This document shows, in pieces, positions 33,172 through 41,816 of a stretch of 52,054 nucleotides of DNA. Location: assembly GCA_015233515.1 (NCBI GenBank), contig JADFXS010000003.1, positions 1-52,054 of the forward strand, read 5' to 3'. The notes beneath the pieces are model-generated. The model ran no database searches. It was not told where the DNA came from and saw only the letters and a list, made by a program, of their open reading frames with translations. Both the position numbers and the translations under genes were made by a program. The stretch's first letter is position 1. Each line of letters begins with the position of its first letter. This DNA is from Deltaproteobacteria bacterium (GTDB taxonomy: Bacteria; Desulfobacterota; Desulfarculia; Adiutricales; JAGVGV01).

Positions 33172-34116
33172 ATGCGATTACCTGGCAAATGGCTCGCAAA
33201 CTTATTAAGTAATCGACAGCTGCAAGGCGTCGCTCTCGTCCTCCTGGCCGCCACCGCTTTTGGGATGTTGCCGATTTTGGCCAAAATAGCTTATGCCAAT
33301 GGAACGGACCCTCTCAGCTTGCTTTTTCTGCGCTTCACCATCGCGGCCGGGATCATGGCCTCGATAGCTTTGCTTCGTAAAGCCGCCATCCCGCGAGGCC
33401 GCGGTCTGGTGACCTTACTGCTTATGGGCGGAGTATTTTACCCTGGTCAATCGATATGCTTTTTCACGGCCTTGATCTTTGTTTCCGCGGGTTTAGTCGC
33501 TCTGTTGATGTCTTTATATCCAATTTTCGTCACGATTCTGGCTATCGCCCTTTTTAAAGAGCACGTAACGCCCCCTAAATGGGTGGCCTTGGCCCTAGCG
33601 ATGACTGGAACGGTTTTTACCATCGGACCGGTGGGTGGCGGCAGTCCTTTAGGCGTGGTTCTGTCTATATGTTCCGCATTCATTTATGCGACCTATATCG
33701 TGGCCGGCAGCCGGTCGGCCGTCAATACCACTCCCATGATGTCCGCCACCGTGATCATGGCCTCCGCCAGCGTGGTCTTTGGATTAATCGCGGTTGTTCG
33801 CGGCCTCCACTTACCGACGACCATAACCGGGTGGAGCGCGATTATGACTATAGCTCTAATATCGACCGTTTTTGCGCTGGTAGCGTTTTTAGCCGGTTTG
33901 GAACGAGTCGGCCCTACGAGCGCGGCCATGTTATCCTTGTCCGAACCGGTAACCGCCGTGGCTCTAGGGGCCGTCGTTCTGAATGAAGATTTACAGTTTT
34001 TTAGAGTAATGGGCGGGATATTGATATTCATCGCCGTAGTGATAATATCAAAGTTCGGCGGTTCGCCCCGGTACGAAAAAAATGGTTCGGACTTGTTGCC
34101 GAACCATCGCGGCTGA
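33172..34116 (+). CDS. EamA/DMT-superfamily permease
   Basis: A 314-aa protein of ten hydrophobic helices arranged as two EamA repeats. The first contains ATAFGMLPILAKIAYANGTDP and LLFLRFTIAAGI, and the second contains ICSAFIYATYIVAG and ends with GLERVGPTSAAMLSLSEPVTAV, the typical second-repeat helix. Such carriers export or import metabolites or amino acids. The ATG at 33172 is preferred, with GGAGGAG upstream; an in-frame TTG at 33139 is possible. It is divergent from the mttB cluster and convergent with the sigma-54 activator, which suggests a shared regulon. It may export a demethylation product, which is inference. Confidence 0.87.
   Translation: MRLPGKWLANLLSNRQLQGVALVLLAATAFGMLPILAKIAYANGTDPLSLLFLRFTIAAGIMASIALLRKAAIPRGRGLVTLLLMGGVFYPGQSICFFTALIFVSAGLVALLMSLYPIFVTILAIALFKEHVTPPKWVALALAMTGTVFTIGPVGGGSPLGVVLSICSAFIYATYIVAGSRSAVNTTPMMSATVIMASASVVFGLIAVVRGLHLPTTITGWSAIMTIALISTVFALVAFLAGLERVGPTSAAMLSLSEPVTAVALGAVVLNEDLQFFRVMGGILIFIAVVIISKFGGSPRYEKNGSDLLPNHRG
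34075..34107 (-). terminator. Intrinsic terminator of the sigma-54 activator gene, within the DMT 3' end
   Basis: On the minus strand ATGGTTCGG, an 8-base loop and CCGAACCAT are followed by seven T. The hairpin lies inside the last codons of the convergent DMT gene, about 390 bases past the activator's stop. Confidence 0.7.
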
Positions 34117-34201
34117 TACTAATTTGCTCGCTCTTATCGCCAGGTAATTCGATATATATCGAGGTATAATGGTTCTCGAAAGTTTCTTCGTTTTAAAACA
34201 T

Positions 34202-34250
34202 CATTGTCATTTCGAGGAGCGGCCACAGGCCGCGACGAGAAATCTCCAAC
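34202..34250. repeat. Short intergenic palindromic repeat (TGTCATTTCGA type)
   Basis: TGTCATTTCGAGGAGCGG, then an arm pair GCGGCC/GGCCGC and CGAGAAATCTCC. It resembles the copies at 38656-38684 and 38774-38816. The rest of the gap 34117-34359 holds no gene. Confidence 0.6.
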
Positions 34251-34359
34251 ACTACCAAATCACAATGAGATTTCTCCTTTCAGTCTAAATGATTGACTGG
34301 GGTGTTCGCGAATGAGCTGAGATTTTGACCGCATCATTCCGAAAAAACGTTCGAGCATC

Positions 34360-34500
34360 GCTATAATTGCAAAACCAGGAATTTGCCCCGGATCGAGAAG
34401 GGCTAGATTTTGAAGCCGGAGGAATGCGAGTGTATTTTGACGACTTCAAAATTGAGTCCGACAAAGAGTTGGGCCAAAAGGACGGTTTTGCAATTACCTC
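34360..34500. repeat. Family B palindromic repeat, copy 2 (left end degenerate)
   Basis: It is aligned to the other copies through TTGCAAAACC, GATTTTGAAGCCG, TGTATTTTGACGACTTC and the GACAAAGAGTTGGGCCAAAAGG stretch. Its right terminus reaches the stop codon of the sigma-54 activator gene (overlap 34499-34500), so it may have supplied the present stop. Confidence 0.65.
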
Positions 34501-36034
34501 AATCAGCAAAAATTTTCCGGTCGATCCGGTACTTTTTCATGCGGTAATTCAGAAGTTGAGGAGAAATTCCTAGTATTTTTGAGGCCTTGGTCGCACTGCC
34601 ATGGGCGGCTTCCAGCGCCCGTTGAATGGCTTTGATTTCGCTCTGGCTCTTTTCCGGTCTGGTATTTTCTAATTTGTTACGGGAGATGGAACTTATATTC
34701 GTCGGATCGAAATTTGTACTCCGGTATGATTCTCCTTCCAGGCCGGCTTTCAGTGGCAACTCATCAATTTGTCCGGCTTTATAACTCCATTTGGTTATAT
34801 GAGTCGATAAATGTTGAATATCCATGGCCTCGTGATCATTGACCAGGTTAATGGCTCCCTCGATGACATGCTCCAGCTCTCGCGTATTTCCCGGCCATTG
34901 ATAAAGCCTAAAAATGTCCAATACTTTTTCTGAAACTTCGTGGATATTTTTTCCTAAAGCCTGGTTACACTTGGTTAGGAAATGATTTATCAATAATGTC
35001 AGATCGTCCTTGCGCTCGCGAAGTGGCGGGATACGGATAAAAACCACGGCCAGACGGTATAGGAGATCTGAACGCATGCTTCCGCTTTCGATGGCCCAAT
35101 GAGGGTCCGTGTTTACCGAACTGATTATTTTAAGGTCGATTTCCTTTTCTTCCAAGGATCCCACTCGTCGCACTTTTCGTTCCTGCAAAGCCCTGAGCAG
35201 TTTGGCTTGCAGGCCGATGGCCATGGAGTTGACTTCATCCAGTAAGAGAGTTCCGCCGTTAGCCAGTTCAAAGAGGCCTGGTTTATCTATCGATCCGGTG
35301 AAGGCGCCTCTAGATGTTCCAAATAGTGTGCCTTCAAGAAGATTTTCCGGGATAGCGGTGCAGTTCACCGCCACGAATTGTTTGTTTTTCCTCGGGCCGT
35401 GATTATGGATTGATTGAGCGAAAAGCTCTTTTCCGGTCCCGGTTTCTCCAAAAAGCATGACGGGAGATGGCGATTGCGAAGATAAGCGGGCGATTTCCTT
35501 GGCCCGCAAAAATTCCGAATTGTTCCCGATAATGTCTTCGAATCTGAATCGGGTTCCATTAGCCAGCTTTTTTTTCGGTTGCGGTAATGTAGCAATATTA
35601 TCTATTTTGTATAACTGCCCTTTGGCCACGGAATCATACATTTGCTCGATGATACTGTAGTCCCTGATGTAGCAAATCACTCCGACAAATTGATTTTCTA
35701 AAAACAAGGGAAATACATTATGTATCGAATTCACGACTTTGCCTAGATGCGTCCGATAATAGCAGGCCAGATTTTCAATGGGTTTCTGAGTCCGGATACA
35801 GGTCATCATGGGGCTTTGACCTTCATCAACTCGATACAATTCCGTCACTCTCTTACCCAGAGCGTAGAAACGATCCAGAGCGTCAATTTTGGCTTGCGTG
35901 TTATTCATATAGACAATCTTGCCTTCAGTGTCGGATATGATGATGCCGTCATAAAAATCATCCGAAACATGCTTAAAGGAAATGCTACCGATATCGACAT
36001 GAGGAAGTAGTCGAGCATCCTCAAACTTTTTCAT
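34499..36034 (-). CDS. PAS-type sigma-54-dependent transcriptional activator
   Basis: A 511-aa regulator. Residues about 20-150 are a PAS-like sensor (DGIIISDTEGKIVYMNNTQAKID). About 165-400 are the AAA+ domain with Walker A GETGTGKELF, the sigma-54 contact loop GAFTGS, LLLDEVNSM for Walker B and an R-finger region (RSDLLYRLAV). The last 50 residues hold a Fis-type helix-turn-helix (AIQRALEAAHGSATKASKILGIS). There is no receiver domain, so it probably senses a small ligand or redox cofactor through PAS. AGGGAGAA lies before the ATG. The nearby sigma-54 promoters at 32553 and 33080 and the palindromes between them are its likely targets. Confidence 0.92.
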   Translation of the reverse strand: MKKFEDARLLPHVDIGSISFKHVSDDFYDGIIISDTEGKIVYMNNTQAKIDALDRFYALGKRVTELYRVDEGQSPMMTCIRTQKPIENLACYYRTHLGKVVNSIHNVFPLFLENQFVGVICYIRDYSIIEQMYDSVAKGQLYKIDNIATLPQPKKKLANGTRFRFEDIIGNNSEFLRAKEIARLSSQSPSPVMLFGETGTGKELFAQSIHNHGPRKNKQFVAVNCTAIPENLLEGTLFGTSRGAFTGSIDKPGLFELANGGTLLLDEVNSMAIGLQAKLLRALQERKVRRVGSLEEKEIDLKIISSVNTDPHWAIESGSMRSDLLYRLAVVFIRIPPLRERKDDLTLLINHFLTKCNQALGKNIHEVSEKVLDIFRLYQWPGNTRELEHVIEGAINLVNDHEAMDIQHLSTHITKWSYKAGQIDELPLKAGLEGESYRSTNFDPTNISSISRNKLENTRPEKSQSEIKAIQRALEAAHGSATKASKILGISPQLLNYRMKKYRIDRKIFAD

Positions 36035-36090
36035 TTCTTCTCCCTTGGCCAGGTTTATGAACTGGGCTTTTCACTATTAAGCATTTTTTG

Positions 36091-36209
36091 TTGAAGCTTC
36101 CCGTGGCAAGCCGAAGGGAATCTTCGCAATGTCCGGAACGAAATCTTTTTGGTTATTTGCTCGCTGACCCAGTAGCAAGCCATGGGGAATGCGTTCTCTT
36201 GCATGTTCA
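36091..36209. repeat. Family A two-hairpin repeat (reference copy)
   Basis: A 119-base unit: a first palindrome around TTCCCGTGGCAAGCCGAAGGGAA, a spacer with GGAACGAAATCTTTTTGGTTATTTGCTCGCTGA split around it, and a second palindrome around ATTCCCCATGGCTTGC on the opposite strand, ending GCATGTTC. Similar units lie at 27100-27365, 30822-30931 and 42781-42898 (inverse orientation), with shorter pieces at 32470-32500 and 48674-48696. Confidence 0.65.
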
Positions 36210-36322
36210 TAAACGTGGCCTGACCATGATAATGACCGTCTGTACCACCAGCAAAGCTGATTAGCCCAATATACTATGAGGGGACTCTTATGTTCTAAGA
36301 AAAAAATTATAGGGATATATAA

Positions 36323-36464
36323 GAGGTGATTGCAAAACTGGAAATTTTGGTTCAGATCGCGGAGGGCGAGATTTTGAAGCCGCGGGAATACTGACGTATT
36401 TTGAGGACTTCGAAATTGAGCCCGACAAAGAGTTGGGCCAAAAAGGCAGTTTTGCAATCGCCTC
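36323..36464. repeat. Family B palindromic repeat, copy 3 (142 bp)
   Basis: The best preserved copy: it starts GAGGTGATTGCAAAACTG and ends with the inverse of GAGGCGATTGCAAAACTG, an 18-base terminal repeat with one mismatch. The remainder of the 605-base gap 36035-36639 holds a family A copy and no supported gene. Confidence 0.7.
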
Positions 36465-36639
36465 GTGGATAAAAAAATTAGGATCAGTGCAATTTAAAAT
36501 CAGAATCCTTCTCGGTGGTTTTCTTATACTCACCGTCTGGTGGGATAAAAAATAAAATTTCATCCCGAGGAAGCCGATTGAGGTTGCCTGCTTTTAATGT
36601 CGGAGACGCTTATAAAAAACCAACCGACATTATCCGATC

Positions 36640-37692
36640 TCACCCGCCTTTACCGAACGGGCAGACCGGAAAACGGCATTCGGTGCAGTTCAAGCATAGA
36701 CCGCCGTGGGCCATGGCGGCCAAGTCGAGGCGAGTGATCTTTTCTCCGGCCAAAATCCTCGGTAAAACCAAGTCAAAAATAGTGTGATGGTGAAATAGCC
36801 CGCAGGCCGGCACGCCGATGATCGGCACATCTTTCACCTGGGCGATCAGCAACATGGCGCCCGGTAAAACGGCTGCGCCGTAGACCATCTCGGTGGCTCC
36901 GGCCAATTGGACGCCGGCAAAGGTCACGTCGTCAGGGTCCACGGACAATCCTCCGGATAATACCAGTAGTTCCGCGCCCTGATTTATGGATTCTCCGATA
37001 AGGCCGGCGATAAAATCCGCGTCATCCGGGGCATAAGCCACATTTTGAATTATGCAGCCGAACTGCTCCAATTTTGGTCTCAACACGTCGGCGAATCGAT
37101 CTTTAATCAATCCGGAGTAAACTTCCTGGCCGGTGATAATCAAAGCGGTTTTGAACGCGGTCATTTTGCCGACCGAAAACACGCCGCCGGCCGCTTCAGC
37201 CACGGCCAAATCCACAGACGAACGAGAAATAATTAATGGAATGGCTCTGGTCCCGGCCAGGACCTCACCCTCATGGACTACGGTATTCGTATGCCGACTG
37301 GCGCACATGACGCCGTCCACCAAGTTAAATCTGGTTAACGCCTCGGTATTGACCTTGAATAGACCATCCCGGGCGGCCACCAGACTGATTTTCCCTTCCG
37401 ACGGATTCGGCAGGTAAGTGACCCCTTCCCCGGCCAGGGCATTGGCTAAAAGCAACGCGGCTTCATCTTCGTGCAACATGCCAGGCGGGACATCCAGCAC
37501 ATATAAATGCCTTTTGCCCATTTGAGCCAGATGCGGCAGATCATGAGGTTTGATGACATGCCCCTTTTTAAAGGACGCCCCCTTGAAGCAACCGGGCTTG
37601 ACCTCAGTGAGATCATGGGCCAAGATCGTACCAACCGCCTGATCCAGGCAGACTACTTTCCCGGCGCGATATCGGGAGACAGACTGGCACAT
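36640..37692 (-). CDS. MoeA/MoaB-like molybdopterin-binding protein with C-terminal Cys motif
   Basis: A 350-aa protein. The N-terminal third resembles MoeA domains (AVGTILAHDLTEVKPGCFKGASFKKGHVI), and the later part is a MogA/MoaB-type molybdopterin-binding domain (ALIITGQEVYSGLIKDRFAD, then LLVLSGGLSVDPDDVTF). The last 20 residues contain CLNCTECRFPVC, four cysteines in C-x2-C-x2-C-x4-C spacing, suited to a metal or Fe-S site. It may insert or sense molybdopterin for a Mo/W enzyme elsewhere. The ATG at 37692 fits GAGG nine bases upstream; the frame extends to 37749. It lies 16 bases after the FmdE-like gene, in the same operon. Confidence 0.85.
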   Translation of the reverse strand: MCQSVSRYRAGKVVCLDQAVGTILAHDLTEVKPGCFKGASFKKGHVIKPHDLPHLAQMGKRHLYVLDVPPGMLHEDEAALLLANALAGEGVTYLPNPSEGKISLVAARDGLFKVNTEALTRFNLVDGVMCASRHTNTVVHEGEVLAGTRAIPLIISRSSVDLAVAEAAGGVFSVGKMTAFKTALIITGQEVYSGLIKDRFADVLRPKLEQFGCIIQNVAYAPDDADFIAGLIGESINQGAELLVLSGGLSVDPDDVTFAGVQLAGATEMVYGAAVLPGAMLLIAQVKDVPIIGVPACGLFHHHTIFDLVLPRILAGEKITRLDLAAMAHGGLCLNCTECRFPVCPFGKGG

Positions 37693-37708
37693 ATTCATTT
37701 TCCTCGCA

Positions 37709-38341
37709 TCAAGTGGTTTGAGAAGGATCCAAATGATCAAATTCCCCAATTTTTTTTATCGATTCAAAGTAGGCCAAACCGCCGCAGACATGACATAACC
37801 GGCGCCCGGCATTTTCTACAACTCGACCATGGCGGATGGTGGCCCCGCAATTATTGCAGGTCAGTTTGGGGATATTGGCTCCCGGTAAGTCGTCAGGGTT
37901 TAGTTCCACTCGGACTTGTTCGACCTGAAAGAGTTCGGCGGCGGCCAAAACCTGGTATGCGGCCACTTCACGATGATAGGTGTTCGGAATTTCGGGGAAG
38001 ACCTCCGTGGCTTTAGTCCGGCAGTCTTCTTTCACCGCGATCCGATAGGCCAATCCGTCAGTCAGACGGACGAAGGTGGCGGCCATCAACCCAAAATCCC
38101 TGAACTTCAGGGAACGCCGACCAAGCTTGACTCCAGTGACCGTGGCCAGGGCATCAGCCAGACACCGGTCGATTTCCACATAAATTATTACTTTTTTGAT
38201 ATTTCGATCGTTCAGAGGGGCTTCAAAACCCAACAGCGCCAGGCCCAGGATTCCCATGCGGACTCCCAGCACCTGCCCGGGGCAAATATGGCCGTGAGCG
38301 CGACCGGCCGAGGCTAGTAATTCCTCGAATAACCCGTTCAT
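37709..38341 (-). CDS. FmdE-family protein with C-terminal zinc ribbon
   Basis: A 210-aa protein. Residues 1-130 match the FmdE domain named after formylmethanofuran dehydrogenase subunit E, with AHGHICPGQVLGVRMG near the start and a later Cys in DRCLADALATVTG. The C-terminus has CNNC and, 20 residues on, CHVC, a zinc ribbon. Such proteins occur with Mo/W formate or formylmethanofuran dehydrogenases, but the function is not known. AAAGG lies seven bases before the ATG. It is the first gene of a two-gene operon with the MoeA-like gene and has a clear promoter upstream. Confidence 0.87.
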   Translation of the reverse strand: MNGLFEELLASAGRAHGHICPGQVLGVRMGILGLALLGFEAPLNDRNIKKVIIYVEIDRCLADALATVTGVKLGRRSLKFRDFGLMAATFVRLTDGLAYRIAVKEDCRTKATEVFPEIPNTYHREVAAYQVLAAAELFQVEQVRVELNPDDLPGANIPKLTCNNCGATIRHGRVVENAGRRLCHVCGGLAYFESIKKIGEFDHLDPSQTT

Positions 38342-38391
38342 AATGCTACCTTTAACATATTTCTAGGGCCAAAAAAAGCCGCAAATGTAAC

Positions 38392-38429
38392 GGTAGATTA
38401 ATTATCTACCCCCCTTTCCGATTAGTCAA
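38392..38429 (-). promoter_or_regulatory. Promoter and operator of the FmdE/MoeA-like operon
   Basis: On the minus strand TTGACT (complement of 38424-38429), a 17-base spacer and GATAAT (complement of 38401-38406). A 7-bp palindrome, GGTAGAT-TAATT-ATCTACC (38392-38410), covers the -10 and the start point, in a typical repressor position. The mRNA would have a leader of about 50 bases. Confidence 0.75.
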
Positions 38430-38448
38430 GGGATCATTTTTGTCATAA

Positions 38449-38541
38449 ATCCACGGACGGATCGTAATAGACTAAAGGTGATACAGGTTCGGAGCAGTTG
38501 ACGATATAGGAAGTTTTATTAAAATTTTTTCCGCCACAAAG
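38449..38541 (-). pseudogene. Remnant of a third mttB-family gene (about 31 codons)
   Basis: Translation of the minus strand gives LCGGKNFNKTSYIV then NCSEPVSPLVYYDPSVD, collinear with residues near 210-245 of the MttB-like protein at 28295-29731 (LCGGKENFKKTPYIV, YSEPISPLVYYDPAVD). No start, no remainder of the gene and no matching flanks are found. It is therefore a decayed fragment, either of a lost paralogue or carried by a rearrangement. Confidence 0.75.
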
Positions 38542-38569
38542 TCGCCTCATGACGGCTGCAGGAGGCCAG

Positions 38570-38589
38570 CCGTGGGTTTCAACCCACGG
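38570..38589. repeat. Perfect palindrome CCGTGGGTTTCAACCCACGG
   Basis: An 8-bp-arm hairpin of a type known between genes in many bacteria. It lies next to the mttB remnant in a 535-base gap that contains no intact gene. Confidence 0.6.
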
Positions 38590-38655
38590 ATTGGTTAACC
38601 GCTACGCGACAAAATGTTATAGTGATTCTTGAGGTTCCTCGTATTGAAGTATCAT

Positions 38656-38816
38656 TGTCATTTCGACCGTAGGGAGAAATCTCCATTGTTTTCTAAGAAG
38701 GTTTACTATCCGACTAGCTCCCAAGCTGGAGCTTGGGAACCAGGGGAAACCCGTTCTCATGAATGATTTCGTCGGAGATTTCTCTTCGCGGCTTGCCCTG
38801 GCGCACCGAAATGACA
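38656..38816. repeat. Two inverted copies of the TGTCATTTCGA...GAGAAATCTCC repeat
   Basis: The left copy (38656-38684) and the inverted right copy (38774-38816) enclose about 90 bases that contain a further palindrome, TCCCAAGCTGGAGCTTGGGA. The whole block can fold on itself and lies just after dppF. Confidence 0.6.
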
Positions 38817-38876
38817 GTATCCACGCCGTTGGGAGTCAAATTAGAGCAGCCTGAACCGGCCCCGAAATGCTGTTTT

Positions 38877-39884
38877 TTAAAAAGAACGACCGGATAACGT
38901 TGAGATGCTTTCCATTTGATAATGGCAGGCAACAATGTGTTGTGGACCGACGATCATGGGTATAGGAGCGTGTGACCGACATTTTTCTTGAACCACGGGA
39001 CAGCGGGTGTGAAATTCACAGCCGCTTGGGCGAAAGAGCAGACTGGGCACTTCACCTACTAATTCGACCCGGTCCCCGTCATCATCCGGATCCGGAATCG
39101 GGTTGGCCGAAAGCAGCGCGTGGGTGTATGGATGCCGCGGAAGGGCGAAGATCTCCTCTGTCGGTCCTATTTCCACAAACCGACCCAGATACATAATGGC
39201 CACCCGATCGCTGATATGACGGACCACCGCCAGATTATGGGTGATCGCCATAATGCTGACTCCATAATCCCTTTGCATTTTGCCCAGCATGTTTAGGATA
39301 TCTCCCTGAATGGACACATCGAGACCGGCGGTCGGCTCATCGGCGATAATAACCTTGGGCGACAAAGCCAAGGCTCTGGCCAGACAGACCCGCCTAGCCT
39401 GTCCACCGCTGAGTTGGTGGGGATAACGCCGGGCAAAGTGACTCGGCAAACCAACCAAATCCAGCAATTCATGAACTTTTCCGGTCATTTTTTTCCCGGC
39501 CAGGCCATGAATCTTGAATGGTTCCGCGATAAGAGACCCGATGGTCATCCTGGGGCTGAGACAACCAACCGGGTCTTGGAACATCATGGCCATATCGCGC
39601 CGGAACCGTTTGAAATCCGCATCGGTCCGGCCGATCAATTCTTCGTCTTCAAACAGGATATTGCCATGATAAGGTTTGACCAGGCCGATAATGCTTCGAC
39701 CCAAGGTAGTTTTACCCGAGCCGCTCTCACCGACCAGTCCGAATGTTTCTCCCGGGTTGAGATCAAAAGAAACGTCACAGACAGCTTCGATGTAAGCAGG
39801 AGTTTTTTTATCCAAAATGGTTCGAAATACTCCCCGGGTTTTGAACCGGACTATTAAATTACGAACGCTGAGCAGTGATGACAT
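38877..39884 (-). CDS. dppF: Dipeptide/oligopeptide ABC transporter ATPase DppF-like
   Basis: A 335-aa ABC ATPase with Walker A GESGSGKTT, signature LSGGQARRVCLARAL and Walker B VIIADEPTAGLD. The peptide-transporter C-terminal extension includes CEFHTRCPVVQEKC, a cysteine pattern that can hold an Fe-S cluster in some family members. Near the N-terminus there is an unusual insertion (GVFRTILDKKTPAYIEA) common in DppF/OppF. It is the last gene of the operon and follows dppD by ten bases. Confidence 0.9.
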   Translation of the reverse strand: MSSLLSVRNLIVRFKTRGVFRTILDKKTPAYIEAVCDVSFDLNPGETFGLVGESGSGKTTLGRSIIGLVKPYHGNILFEDEELIGRTDADFKRFRRDMAMMFQDPVGCLSPRMTIGSLIAEPFKIHGLAGKKMTGKVHELLDLVGLPSHFARRYPHQLSGGQARRVCLARALALSPKVIIADEPTAGLDVSIQGDILNMLGKMQRDYGVSIMAITHNLAVVRHISDRVAIMYLGRFVEIGPTEEIFALPRHPYTHALLSANPIPDPDDDGDRVELVGEVPSLLFRPSGCEFHTRCPVVQEKCRSHAPIPMIVGPQHIVACHYQMESISTLSGRSF

Positions 39885-39894
39885 GGATAACAGC

Positions 39895-40860
39895 CTAGTT
39901 TATATGGTGACAAAGAACCTGATGCCGTTCGCCCAATCGAAGGCGTTCCGGTCGTTTGGTACGACAGATATCCTTGGTTTTGGGACAACGTTCAAAAAAA
40001 ATACAGGCTTGTGGTGGATGATAAAGGTCGGGCAGATCGCCTTTGATCGTCGGCAGGTCCCGGCGGGCTTCTTTTATATTCGCGGGATCGCATTCCAAGA
40101 GAAGTTGAGTATACGGATGCCCGGCCCGATGGAAGATATCGCGAACCGTGCCTTCCTCGACCACTTCCCCGGCATACATGACCACCACGTACTGGCACAA
40201 TTCGGAGATCATCCCCAGGTGATGGGAAACACAAACAATGGAACAGTTAATATCTTGCTGTAGTTGCTTAAGCAGGCTGACGATCTGGGCTTCCAGCGTG
40301 ACGTCCAGAGCCGTGGTCGGTTCATCGGCGATGAGGAGCTTGGGCTTGGCCATGAGGGCCATGGCGATGCAAATCCGTTGGCGCATTCCGCCGGAAAATT
40401 CGTAGGGATAACATTGCAAGCGGCTTTCCGGGTCGGGGATGCCGACTCGAGTCAACATTTCGATGATATGCTCCCGCTTATTCTGCTTCGAGGCCGAAGA
40501 TCGATACTGGATATCCATCATCTGTTGCTCGATGGTCAGCACCGGGTTCAAGGCGGTCATGGGGTCCTGGAAAATCATGGATATTTCGGAACCGCGCAGA
40601 CTTCTCAATTCACTAGTGGATAAATTCAGGACGTTTTTTCCGTTAAATGAAATCAAGCCGCCTTTCATCACCGCGTTATGAGCCAATAATTGAATTATCG
40701 CCGCGGCGATGGTGGATTTACCGCAGCCGCTTTCCCCGACCAACCCCACAATACTGGCGGTAGGAACATCCAGACTGGCCTGGCGGACCGCTTGCAGCGC
40801 GCCACGCTCGGTAGTGAAGTCTATTGATAGATCCCTGATTTCCAGTATATTTCCGCTCAT
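39895..40860 (-). CDS. dppD: Dipeptide/oligopeptide ABC transporter ATPase DppD-like
   Basis: A 321-aa ABC ATPase with Walker A GESGCGKST, an IFQDPMTALNPV Q-loop, signature FSGGMRQRICIAMALM and Walker B LLIADEPTTALD, ending with CIFFERCPKTKDIC in the peptide-family extension. It works as a heterodimer with DppF. It lies six bases after dppC. Confidence 0.92.
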   Translation of the reverse strand: MSGNILEIRDLSIDFTTERGALQAVRQASLDVPTASIVGLVGESGCGKSTIAAAIIQLLAHNAVMKGGLISFNGKNVLNLSTSELRSLRGSEISMIFQDPMTALNPVLTIEQQMMDIQYRSSASKQNKREHIIEMLTRVGIPDPESRLQCYPYEFSGGMRQRICIAMALMAKPKLLIADEPTTALDVTLEAQIVSLLKQLQQDINCSIVCVSHHLGMISELCQYVVVMYAGEVVEEGTVRDIFHRAGHPYTQLLLECDPANIKEARRDLPTIKGDLPDLYHPPQACIFFERCPKTKDICRTKRPERLRLGERHQVLCHHIN

Positions 40861-40866
40861 GACTTT

Positions 40867-41742
40867 TTAATGATCCTTGTTGAGTTTGGGGTCAAAAATA
40901 TCCCGGAGTGATTCGCCTAGGAAAGTGAATCCCAAAGTGGTCAAGACCAGGGGTAATCCTCCGGCCACGACCAGCCAGGGTGTATTGCGGATGAAGGAAT
41001 AACCTTCGTTAAGGATACTGCCCCAGCTTGGCGTGGGCGGACGAACGCCCAAACCGAGAAAACTGAGCCCGGCTTCTATAGTCACTACAACCGGAATGTC
41101 CATACTGGCCACGATGAGCAGTGGTCCGATCACATTGGGCAGCATGTGAAAGAATAATACCCTCGGCATCCCGGCGCCCATGGCCCGTTCGGCCAGAATA
41201 AATTCATTATTCTTCAAGGCTTGGGTCTGAGTCCGGACTATACGGCCATAGACCGGTATGGATGTGGCCACGACGATCAATATGACGGTCTCCAGGCTTG
41301 GACCGACGATGGTCACTACCGCTAATGCGAACATTATGGTGGGAAAAGAACGGACCGTGTCGAAGAGTAAGAGAAGGGCATTATCCAACCATCGAGGGCC
41401 GTAGCCGGCCAAGAGACCCAGCAGAAGACCAACCAGCAAAGCCAGGGCAATCGAGGTCAAAGCCACTTTCAGGGCAATACGGCCGCCGTATATGATCCTC
41501 GAAAAAACATCCCGTCCCATTTGGTCCGTGCCCAGGAAATGATTCAATGAAGGAGAATCCAAACGTTGTTGAAGGTCCATAACCAAAGGATCGTGAGTGG
41601 CGATAAAATTGGCAAAAATGGCGGACATCACCATCACGAAGACCAGGATCAATCCCAAAAGGCCCAACGGGTCGTGGATAATGTGGCGAAAAAATCTTTT
41701 AAGGGTGGCAATTACACCATCGTTTGTTTGGGTAACGGTCAT
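40867..41742 (-). CDS. dppC: Dipeptide/oligopeptide ABC transporter permease DppC-like
   Basis: A 291-aa membrane protein with about six helices. It has LNHFLGTDQMGRDVFSRIIYG, the usual entry to the DppC core, and the EAA loop EFILAERAMGAGMPRVLFFHMLPN. The length and order are normal for the family. Confidence 0.92.
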   Translation of the reverse strand: MTVTQTNDGVIATLKRFFRHIIHDPLGLLGLILVFVMVMSAIFANFIATHDPLVMDLQQRLDSPSLNHFLGTDQMGRDVFSRIIYGGRIALKVALTSIALALLVGLLLGLLAGYGPRWLDNALLLLFDTVRSFPTIMFALAVVTIVGPSLETVILIVVATSIPVYGRIVRTQTQALKNNEFILAERAMGAGMPRVLFFHMLPNVIGPLLIVASMDIPVVVTIEAGLSFLGLGVRPPTPSWGSILNEGYSFIRNTPWLVVAGGLPLVLTTLGFTFLGESLRDIFDPKLNKDH

Positions 41743-41816
41743 AATTCTATCTCTTGGGGACGTACCAAATATCGAAGGTAATCCGAAATACGGCCGACGG
41801 TCCGGCCAAGGTCGAC

